Part shown: piece by piece, positions 1 through 5,176 of the stretch | How positions within the stretch are numbered: position 1 is the first letter of the stretch | How the letters are laid out: the number at the start of each line of letters is the position of its first letter | Source of the DNA: Alphaproteobacteria bacterium | Lineage (GTDB): Bacteria; Pseudomonadota; Alphaproteobacteria; RF32; CAG-977 | Length of the DNA stretch: 8,372 nucleotides | Direction of reading: 5' to 3' | Assembly (NCBI GenBank): GCA_017476085.1 | Contig: JAFVEJ010000127.1 | Span: 1 to 8,372, forward strand | The notes under the pieces: generated by a model | What the model saw: only the letters and a program-made list of their open reading frames with translations | Database searches by the model: none | Told to the model about the DNA's origin: nothing | Program-made: the position numbers and the translations under genes

Positions 1-707
1 AAAGAACACCTCACCAGACTGACCGCTCCGCCCGCGTATGTTTCCAACATCCGATAATGCGTTTCTGCCCGTTTGCCGCCGGAAACAACTACGGCCATTT
101 TTTTCCGGTTCACGGGACTGCGTCCGATCTGTGTTTCCATGACTCCGGCCGAAGGGGACAACATCCCCCATACCAACGCCAAATAGCTGCGTTCCAAACT
201 ATGTACGGCAAATTGAACCGACAACCCTTTATGAGCCTCATCATTTTTAGCGACAACCATCAAGCCGCTTGTGTCTTTATCCAATCGATGAACAATCCCC
301 GGGCGAATGACCCCGCCGATACCGGATAAAGATTCCCGGCAATGCGCTAAAAGGGCATTGACTAAAGTTCCCTCATAATTCCCTGCTGCCGGATGGACGA
401 CCATTCCGGCCTGCTTATTCAAAACCAGCAGATCATTGTCTTCATAAACAATGTCCAGCGGAATTTCCTGTGCCTGAGGAACAGCTTCGACCGGCGCGGG
501 CAAAACGATACGATAAATCTCACCCGCGGCAGTTCTGCGGTCTTGCTCCGTTACGGGAAAATCGTTTAAAAACACTCTGCCTTGTTCAATCAAATCGGAA
601 ATTCTGCTGCGTGACAGCTCCGTCACCGAAGCCAGCCACTTATCCAACCGCATTTTATTTTGTTCAGATCCGACGGGAAGAGTTGTTATTTCTTTTAAAT
701 CCTTCAT
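1..707 (-). CDS. rluD: 23S rRNA pseudouridine synthase, RluD type (partial, 3' end outside window)
   Basis: Converts specific uridines of 23S rRNA to pseudouridine; E. coli RluD acts on helix 69 and supports ribosome assembly. The gene reads leftward, with 235 codons visible before the window edge, so about 90 C-terminal residues are missing compared with the 326 of E. coli RluD. An S4 RNA-binding domain covers about residues 17-75 (MRLDKWLA, then SRSRISDLIEQGRV). The catalytic domain follows, with the signature HRLDKDTSG at 140-148 and catalytic Asp143. A later family motif, KRAETHY, is at 212-218. The ATG at 707 is the only good start before the S4 domain, but it has no Shine-Dalgarno sequence and the predicted transcript start is nearly at the ATG. 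The upstream ATG at 718 runs into a stop after four codons. It is divergent from the membrane-protein gene at 808. In many alphaproteobacteria rpoH lies beside rluD, which cannot be checked here. The RluA/RluC/RluD family is certain; RluD specifically is likely. Confidence 0.93.
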   Translation of the reverse strand, partial: MKDLKEITTLPVGSEQNKMRLDKWLASVTELSRSRISDLIEQGRVFLNDFPVTEQDRRTAAGEIYRIVLPAPVEAVPQAQEIPLDIVYEDNDLLVLNKQAGMVVHPAAGNYEGTLVNALLAHCRESLSGIGGVIRPGIVHRLDKDTSGLMVVAKNDEAHKGLSVQFAVHSLERSYLALVWGMLSPSAGVMETQIGRSPVNRKKMAVVVSGGKRAETHYRMLETYAGGAVSLVRCS

Positions 708-714
708 AAAACGG

Positions 715-744
715 ACATTACACGTTTTTTGACCTTTTCGTCAA
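715..744 (-). promoter_or_regulatory. Putative rluD promoter
   Basis: Read on the minus strand: TTGACG (744-739), an 18-base spacer, then TAATGT (720-715). The -35 matches five of six consensus bases; the -10 is weaker. The predicted transcript start, near 708-709, is at or within two bases of the ATG at 707, which would make the mRNA leaderless. The -35 box forms part of the dyad at 727-746. Confidence 0.45.
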
Positions 745-746
745 AA
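727..746. promoter_or_regulatory. Perfect dyad TTTTGAC-N6-GTCAAAA, operator candidate
   Basis: Two 7-base arms (727-733 and 740-746) are exact inverted copies around CTTTTC. The dyad lies between the divergent rluD and membrane-protein genes and covers the rluD -35 box. It has the size and symmetry of a site for a dimeric regulator. It could equally be two back-to-back TTGAC promoter boxes, although the plus-strand copy (729-734) has no good -10 at 16-18 bases. I cannot name a regulator. Confidence 0.4.
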
Positions 747-753
747 CATTCCT

Positions 754-781
754 TTTGCCCGAACGATTTTTCGGTTATAAA
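754..781 (+). promoter_or_regulatory. Weak promoter candidate for the membrane-protein gene
   Basis: A good -10 box, TATAAA (776-781), lies 26 bases before the chosen start at 808. The only -35 candidates are poor: TTTGCC (754-759, spacer 16) or TTGCCC (755-760, spacer 15). The transcript would begin near 788, just before the ribosome-binding site at 797-800. Only the -10 is convincing. Confidence 0.35.
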
Positions 782-807
782 AAGACTATATGCTGCGGAG
801 AATGTCT

Positions 808-1170
808 ATGAATAAAATTGTTTTCTTAAAACTTTTGATTGTTTTCATCACTTTTTTGATTTTTCTGACGCTGGGCGGAATTGTATACGCTTTAGTCAAT
901 TATAAGACAACGCCGAAACTTTTCAGCCGTTCTAAAAGCCCTGCCGTTATCTCGGCGCCTGAAAAAATCGAAACGGAAAAAAGTCCCGAAACTTATTTGG
1001 GATTGAACAAAGACGAATACATAGAAGACAGCCATTCCTGCGCCAACATGCTCTGTTTAAGAATAAAATCCGACTTTTCGGGAAATAAAATTATCATTTT
1101 CGATCCGCAAGCCTTGAAAATTAAAGCCGTTTTAATAGCGGGACAGCCCAAAAACGCCGATAAAAAATAA
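808..1170 (+). CDS. Small single-pass membrane protein of unknown function
   Basis: A 120-residue protein that I do not recognise with certainty. Residues about 5-30 are one hydrophobic membrane segment (Leu, Ile, Phe and Val-rich) after a short N-terminus with Lys3 and Lys8. A Lys/Pro/Ser-rich linker (about 33-62) leads to a compact domain at about 63-112 with two cysteines (Cys78, Cys83) and beta-strand-like stretches such as NKIIIFDP at 93-100. I chose the ATG at 808 because GGAG at 797-800 sits 7 bases before it; the in-frame ATGs at 790 and 802 are before or too close to that site. Its size, single N-terminal helix and position divergent from rluD resemble small DUF6476-type proteins beside rluD in other alphaproteobacteria. 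That is inference from layout, not a domain match. Most of the protein probably lies on one face of the inner membrane. The gene ends at the terminator shared with tRNA-Thr. Confidence 0.75.
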   Translation: MNKIVFLKLLIVFITFLIFLTLGGIVYALVNYKTTPKLFSRSKSPAVISAPEKIETEKSPETYLGLNKDEYIEDSHSCANMLCLRIKSDFSGNKIIIFDPQALKIKAVLIAGQPKNADKK

Positions 1171-1181
1171 AGCGCAAACAT

Positions 1182-1218
1182 AAAAAAGGACGGGAAACAA
1201 ACTTCCCCGCCCTTTTTT
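1182..1218. terminator. Bidirectional intrinsic terminator between the membrane-protein gene and tRNA-Thr
   Basis: The left arm, six A then GGACGGGAA (1182-1196), pairs with TTCCCCGCCC then six T (1203-1218), with one A-C mismatch and one bulge. The six T on the right end plus-strand transcripts; the six A on the left read as a T-run on the minus strand. It starts 12 bases after the stop at 1170 and 2 bases beyond the tRNA-Thr 3' end, so it serves both convergent genes. Confidence 0.85.
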
Positions 1219-1219
1219 A

Positions 1220-1295
1220 TGGTGCCGGCTGAGGGATTTGAACCCCCGACCTGATGATTACAAATCAACTGCGCTACCAACTGTGCCAAGCCGGC
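1220..1295 (-). tRNA. tRNA-Thr (anticodon UGU)
   Basis: A 76-base cloverleaf on the minus strand. The acceptor arms GCCGGCT and AGCCGGC pair fully, the discriminator base is A and CCA is encoded. The anticodon loop is TTTGTAA, giving anticodon TGT for ACA codons (and, by wobble, other Thr codons). The T loop is TTCAAAT, a standard T-loop. Two mismatches are odd: A12-C23 in the D stem (GCAC with GCGC) and U28-U42 in the anticodon stem (GTTGA with TCATC). The gene has a strong promoter and a terminator of its own, so it is probably functional. It converges on the membrane-protein gene. Confidence 0.95.
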
Positions 1296-1306
1296 TCCGA
1301 AAGGCT

Positions 1307-1335
1307 TTTATATAAGCTCTTTGCGATAAATTCAA
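1307..1335 (-). promoter_or_regulatory. tRNA-Thr promoter
   Basis: Read on the minus strand: TTGAAT (1335-1330), a 17-base spacer, TATAAA (1312-1307). Both boxes are close to sigma-70 consensus with ideal spacing. The predicted start, near 1300, leaves a leader of about 5 bases before the mature tRNA 5' end at 1295. Confidence 0.75.
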
Positions 1336-1408
1336 GAATTATTTTATCCTGCCGTATTTTTTTGAAAAACGGATGTGTAAAATTATCAGCCCCTTAGTTT
1401 AAAAATGT

Positions 1409-1436
1409 TTGTCGTTTCTTATTTTTATGCTATAGA
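1409..1436 (+). promoter_or_regulatory. Promoter for tRNA-Leu and probably tig
   Basis: TTGTCG (1409-1414), a 16-base spacer, TATAGA (1431-1436). The predicted start, near 1443, gives a leader of about 25 bases before tRNA-Leu. I find no convincing separate promoter between the tRNA and tig, so this may also drive tig. Confidence 0.55.
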
Positions 1437-1467
1437 CTCCTTCAAGCGTATTTTGACAAGTCGAAAT

Positions 1468-1552
<85 letters not shown>

Positions 1553-1600
1553 ATTTTAGACTGTCAGGCTTAAAGGTATTTAATTTTTAGGAAAAAAGAA

Positions 1601-3043
1601 ATGCAGGTAACTGAAACAAAAGCAGAAGGATTGAAACACGGTTTTAAAGTGGTCGTCCCTGCTGAAACAATCGCTTCCAAAGTCACTGACAAAATCAAAT
1701 CAATCGGCGAAAACGCATCCATTCCGGGGTTCCGCAAAGGAAAGGCTCCCGAAAGTTTTCTGCGTCAACGCTATGAAAAGGCCGTTATGGGTGACGTATT
1801 GGATGAATTGATCCAATCCGAAACCAATAAAACTCTGTCCGAACGGTCTTTGCGTCCTGCTATGCGTCCTAAGATTGAAATCGTTTCCTTTGATGAAGGC
1901 AAAGATCTGGAATTTACTCTGGATGTTGAAGTCGTCCCGGAAATTACGCCTGTTGATTTCGGAACAATTTCTTTGGACAAGCTGATTGCCGAAATTTCCG
2001 ATGACGAAGTTGAAAAAGCTTTGGAACGTCTGGCCGCGGGCCGCAGCGAATCCGAACCGGTCAAAGAAGACCGCGCCGCAGAAAAAGGAGATATTACCGT
2101 CATTGATTTCGTCGGTTCCATTGACGGAGTCGAATTTCAAGGCGGAAAAGGCGAAAATTACTATCTGGAATTAGGTTCCGGCTCTTTCATTCCGGGCTTT
2201 GAAGACCAGCTGGTCGGTAAAAAAGCAGGCGAAAAAGTCGATGTCAAAGTTCCCTTCCCCGCCGATTACCATGCTAAAGACCTGGCCGGAAAAGATGCTG
2301 TCTTTGCCGTAACGGTTAAAGAACTGCGCGCCAAAAAAGAACCGCAGATCAATGATGACTTTGCCAAATTGTTCGGCAAAAATTCCGTTGATGAACTGCG
2401 CGACATGATTCGCTTGGAGTTATCCCGCGAATATGAAGGCGTATCTATGAGCAATCTGAAACGCGTTCTGCTGGACGCTTTAGCCGAGGCACACGATTTC
2501 CCCGTTCCGGAAGGAATGCTGGATTTGGAATTTGATGCTATTTGGAAACAGGTTCTGTCCGCCAAAGAAAAAAATCAGCTTGACGAAGACGATGCCGGCA
2601 AATCCGATGATGAACTGAAGGAAGAATACCGCTCTATTGCGGAACGCCGTGTCCGTTTAGGATTATTGCTGGCCGAAATCGGCATGAAGAACAAAATTTC
2701 CGTCACCGACGCCGATATCAACCGCGCCATTATGATGGAAGCCCGCCAATTCCCCGGACAGGAAAAAGCCGTTTTCGAATTCTACAACAAACATCCGGAA
2801 ATGCTGGACAGACTGCGCGCACCGCTGTTTGAAGAAAAAGTCATCGACTTTATCTTAAAAGGCGTCAAGTTGAACGAAGTCAAAGTCACTCCGGAAGAAC
2901 TTTATAAAGCCGAAGCGGAAGACGCGAAAAAGCCCGCTAAAAAAGCTAAAAAAGCCGCAAAGAAAACCGCTAAGGACAAAGAAGACACCCCTGAAGAAAA
3001 GAAACCGGCCAAAAAAGCCGCCAAGAAAAAAACGGAAGAATAA
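1601..3043 (+). CDS. tig: Trigger factor, ribosome-associated chaperone and peptidyl-prolyl isomerase
   Basis: Binds the ribosome at the tunnel exit and shields nascent chains in the cytoplasm; it also catalyses cis-trans isomerisation before proline. The 480-residue protein shows the ribosome-binding N-domain with the signature GFRKGKAP at 43-50. An FKBP-type isomerase domain covers about 163-243 (GDITVIDFVGSIDG, then GSFIPGFEDQLVG). The helical C-domain, about 248-435, forms the substrate cradle. The last 40 residues (441-480) are an added tail with 17 Lys and 9 Ala in AKK repeats, resembling histone H1 tails; E. coli trigger factor, at 432 residues, has nothing like it. The ATG at 1601 follows AGGA (1589-1592) at 8 bases. 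The gene lies 48 bases after tRNA-Leu and 95 bases before clpP. Confidence 0.97.
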   Translation: MQVTETKAEGLKHGFKVVVPAETIASKVTDKIKSIGENASIPGFRKGKAPESFLRQRYEKAVMGDVLDELIQSETNKTLSERSLRPAMRPKIEIVSFDEGKDLEFTLDVEVVPEITPVDFGTISLDKLIAEISDDEVEKALERLAAGRSESEPVKEDRAAEKGDITVIDFVGSIDGVEFQGGKGENYYLELGSGSFIPGFEDQLVGKKAGEKVDVKVPFPADYHAKDLAGKDAVFAVTVKELRAKKEPQINDDFAKLFGKNSVDELRDMIRLELSREYEGVSMSNLKRVLLDALAEAHDFPVPEGMLDLEFDAIWKQVLSAKEKNQLDEDDAGKSDDELKEEYRSIAERRVRLGLLLAEIGMKNKISVTDADINRAIMMEARQFPGQEKAVFEFYNKHPEMLDRLRAPLFEEKVIDFILKGVKLNEVKVTPEELYKAEAEDAKKPAKKAKKAAKKTAKDKEDTPEEKKPAKKAAKKKTEE

Positions 3044-3048
3044 CGTTT

Positions 3049-3077
3049 TTGAAACTTTTCTTTGATTGAACTATAAA
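3049..3077 (+). promoter_or_regulatory. Internal promoter before clpP
   Basis: TTGAAA (3049-3054), a 17-base spacer, TATAAA (3072-3077): close to sigma-70 consensus with ideal spacing. The -35 also resembles the TTGAAA of heat-shock promoters, but the -10 does not fit the sigma-32 pattern. The predicted start is near 3084, about 55 bases before the clpP ATG, inside the hairpin at 3076-3112. Confidence 0.6.
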
Positions 3078-3112
3078 AGGGAATCGCGGGACAAATTCCG
3101 GCGGTTCCCTTT
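3076..3112 (+). other. Stable hairpin between tig and clpP, without a T-run
   Basis: AAAGGGAATCGC (3076-3087) pairs along its whole length with GCGGTTCCCTTT (3101-3112), 12 pairs including one U-G, around a 13-base loop. Only three T end the right arm, followed by AACGGC, so it is a poor intrinsic terminator. It may stabilise the tig 3' end or mark a processing site. It overlaps the clpP promoter: only transcripts coming through from tig contain both arms. Confidence 0.6.
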
Positions 3113-3138
3113 AACGGCAAAAAACAGGAGAATAAAAC

Positions 3139-3771
3139 ATGTACGAACGCGATCCTATGGACGTTTATATGAACACTCTGGTTCCGATGGTCATAGAGCA
3201 GACCAGCCGCGGAGAACGTTCTTTCGATATTTACTCCAGATTATTAAAGGAAAGAATCGTTTTTTTAACCGGAGAAGTACACGATGAAGTTGCCAGTTTG
3301 ATCTGCGCTCAGCTGTTGTTTTTAGAATCCGAAAATCCGAAAAAAGACATCGCTTTTTATATCAATTCTCCGGGCGGTGTCGTCACTTCCGGCATGGCGA
3401 TTTTTGATACGATGAACTATATCCGTTGCGACGTATCCACGCTGTGCATCGGCCAGGCGGCTTCCATGGGGTCTTTGCTGCTGTGCGCCGGCCAGAAAGG
3501 AAAGCGTTTCTGCCTGCCGAACGCCCGCGTGATGATTCATCAACCTTCCGGCGGTTTTAAAGGCCAAGCCAGCGATATTGAAATTCACGCCCGTGAAATT
3601 CTGGCGTTGCGCTCCCGTTTAAATAATATTTATGTCGAACAAACCGGCCAGACTTTGGAAACCATCGAAAAAGCGATGGAACGCGACAATTTTATGAGCG
3701 CCGAAGAAGCCAAAGCTTTCGGATTGGTCGATGAAGTCGTTTCTTCCCGCCCGAAGCCCGAAGAAGAATAG
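3139..3771 (+). CDS. clpP: ATP-dependent Clp protease proteolytic subunit ClpP
   Basis: A serine peptidase (family S14) forming the two-ring, 14-subunit chamber that degrades proteins delivered by ClpX or ClpA in the cytoplasm. The 210-residue length is usual. The catalytic triad is visible: Ser109 in GQAASMGS, His134 in MIHQPSGG and Asp183 in ERDNF, each two positions below the E. coli precursor numbering (111, 136, 185). The oxyanion-side motif INSPGG is at 75-80. By alignment with E. coli, about 12 N-terminal residues form a short propeptide before LVPMVIEQ, which is probably self-cleaved. The ATG at 3139 follows AGGAG (3126-3130) at 8 bases; Met7 and Met11 lack such a site. It is followed by clpX 52 bases later with no terminator, so the two are probably co-transcribed. 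Confidence 0.98.
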   Translation: MYERDPMDVYMNTLVPMVIEQTSRGERSFDIYSRLLKERIVFLTGEVHDEVASLICAQLLFLESENPKKDIAFYINSPGGVVTSGMAIFDTMNYIRCDVSTLCIGQAASMGSLLLCAGQKGKRFCLPNARVMIHQPSGGFKGQASDIEIHAREILALRSRLNNIYVEQTGQTLETIEKAMERDNFMSAEEAKAFGLVDEVVSSRPKPEEE

Positions 3772-3823
3772 AAATTCAGCATCCCTTTCTCATTGCATCC
3801 GAACAACAAAGGAAACAACCGCT

Positions 3824-5092
3824 ATGACAGAAAAGAACTCTAAAGATAAAAAAGAAACGCTCTACTGCTCGTTTTGCGGGAAAAGCCAGCATGAAGTCAA
3901 AAAACTGATTGCCGGACCGAATGCTTTCATTTGCGATGAATGTGTCAGTCTTTGCACGGACATTATCACGGAAGAACATTTGAAAAGCGAGGATGCGAAA
4001 ACGGAAAAAATGCCTTCGCCTCAAAAAATAAAAGAGGTTCTGGATGATTACGTTATCGGTCAGGAGCTGGCAAAAAAAGTTCTGTCCGTCAGCGTTTATA
4101 ATCATTATAAGCGTCTGGCGACCAAAGATGCCAAAAAGGATGATGTAGAAATTTCCAAATCCAACATTTTGCTGATCGGCCCCACCGGATCCGGAAAGAC
4201 GCTGCTTGCTCAAACGCTTGCCCGCATTTTAGATGTTCCTTTCAGTATGGCGGACGCAACGACATTGACCGAAGCCGGTTATGTCGGCGAAGACGTTGAA
4301 AACATCATTTTAAAACTGCTGCAGGCGGCCAACTATGACGTGGAAAAAGCGCAGCGCGGCATTATTTATATTGATGAAATCGACAAGATTTCCAAAAAAT
4401 CCGAAAACCCGTCGATTACCCGCGACGTGTCCGGCGAAGGCGTTCAGCAGGCTTTGTTGAAAATCATTGAAGGCACTGTTGCTTCCGTTCCTCCGCAGGG
4501 CGGGCGAAAGCATCCGCAGCAGGAATTTGTACAGGTTGACACAACGAACATTTTGTTCATCTGCGGCGGCGCTTTTGCCGGTTTGGAAAAAGTAATTGCG
4601 CAAAGAACGAACGAATCTTCCATAGGTTTCGGCGCAAAAGTATCCGCGCCGGATGACCGCAAAACAGGTGAAATACTGCACGATATCGAACCGGAAGATT
4701 TGTTAAAGTTCGGATTGATTCCCGAATTTATCGGCCGCGTTCCCGTCATTGCGACATTGGAAGATTTGGACGAAGACGCTTTAATCTCCATTTTAACGGA
4801 ACCGAAAAACGCTCTCGTCAAGCAATATCAGGCTTTATTCGCGATGGAAGATGTCAAACTGACCTTTACGCCGCAAGCGTTAAAAGCTATTGCTCAAAAA
4901 GCCGTCGAACGCAAAACCGGCGCCAGAGGCCTGCGCGCAATCATCGAACGGCTGTTATTGGATACGATGTTCGAGTTGCCTTCTATGGAAGATGTCAGCG
5001 AAATTGTCATTGATGAAACAGTCGTTTCCGGTGAAAAACAGCCGCTGAGAATATACAATCCGTCTAAAAATGAAGAAGCGACAAGCGCATAA
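3824..5092 (+). CDS. clpX: ATP-dependent Clp protease ATP-binding subunit ClpX
   Basis: A hexameric AAA+ unfoldase that recognises tagged substrates such as SsrA-tagged proteins and threads them into ClpP. It is 422 residues long, near the family norm. The N-terminal zinc-binding domain has Cys15, Cys18, Cys37 and Cys40. Walker A is GPTGSGKT at 119-126 and Walker B is IIYIDEID at 180-187. The pore loop GYVG is at 152-155 and the RKH loop at 228-230. The IGF tripeptide that docks on ClpP is at 267-269. The arginine-finger region EFIGR is at 301-305 and sensor 2, GARGLR, at 366-371. The reading frame opens 31 codons earlier inside clpP, but the ATG at 3824 follows AAGGA (3809-3813) at 10 bases and begins the normal ClpX N-terminus. 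Stop and lon start are 84 bases apart. Confidence 0.98.
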   Translation: MTEKNSKDKKETLYCSFCGKSQHEVKKLIAGPNAFICDECVSLCTDIITEEHLKSEDAKTEKMPSPQKIKEVLDDYVIGQELAKKVLSVSVYNHYKRLATKDAKKDDVEISKSNILLIGPTGSGKTLLAQTLARILDVPFSMADATTLTEAGYVGEDVENIILKLLQAANYDVEKAQRGIIYIDEIDKISKKSENPSITRDVSGEGVQQALLKIIEGTVASVPPQGGRKHPQQEFVQVDTTNILFICGGAFAGLEKVIAQRTNESSIGFGAKVSAPDDRKTGEILHDIEPEDLLKFGLIPEFIGRVPVIATLEDLDEDALISILTEPKNALVKQYQALFAMEDVKLTFTPQALKAIAQKAVERKTGARGLRAIIERLLLDTMFELPSMEDVSEIVIDETVVSGEKQPLRIYNPSKNEEATSA

Positions 5093-5110
5093 GTTTTTTA
5101 ATTTATACTC

Positions 5111-5140
5111 CTTGAGGTTTCTTTATTTTGATCTTATCTA
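5111..5140 (+). promoter_or_regulatory. Heat-shock (sigma-32) type promoter before lon
   Basis: CTTGAGG (5111-5117) is followed by CTTATCT (5133-5139). With CTTG at 5111-5114 and 18 bases to C5133, this fits the alphaproteobacterial heat-shock consensus CTTG-N17/18-CYTATNT, which I recall from comparative studies of that class. Read as sigma-70 it is TTGAGG-N17-TATCTA, a moderate match. The predicted start near 5147 gives a leader of about 30 bases. lon is heat-induced in many bacteria, which fits. Confidence 0.6.
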
Positions 5141-5176
5141 TTAACCGATTTAAACAACTTTTATGAGGTGGTTATC

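Noticed and set aside
57..709. Plus-strand open frames of 90 and 79 codons at 57-329 and 470-709
   Set aside because: They lie antisense to rluD, whose S4 domain and HRLDKDTSG motif are clear on the other strand, and show no ribosome-binding site or family features.
993..1289. Minus-strand 98-codon frame
   Set aside because: It begins inside tRNA-Thr and crosses the terminator; its start is the translation of a tRNA.
1353..1373. Small hairpin CCGT(A)TTTTT/AAAAACGG between tRNA-Thr and tRNA-Leu
   Set aside because: Mostly A-T pairs with a bulge and no T-run or gene to terminate on either strand.
1700..2140. Minus-strand 146-codon frame inside tig
   Set aside because: It is a shadow of the trigger factor gene, with low-complexity Phe/Asn-rich composition expected from antisense GAA/AAA codons.
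3731..3823. 31-codon N-terminal extension of ClpX overlapping the end of clpP
   Set aside because: The ATG at 3824 has a ribosome-binding site and gives the normal ClpX N-terminus; the extension is the clpP tail in another frame.
3776..4821. Minus-strand frames of 123-145 codons inside clpX
   Set aside because: They are antisense to conserved ClpX motifs, without recognisable domains or start signals.
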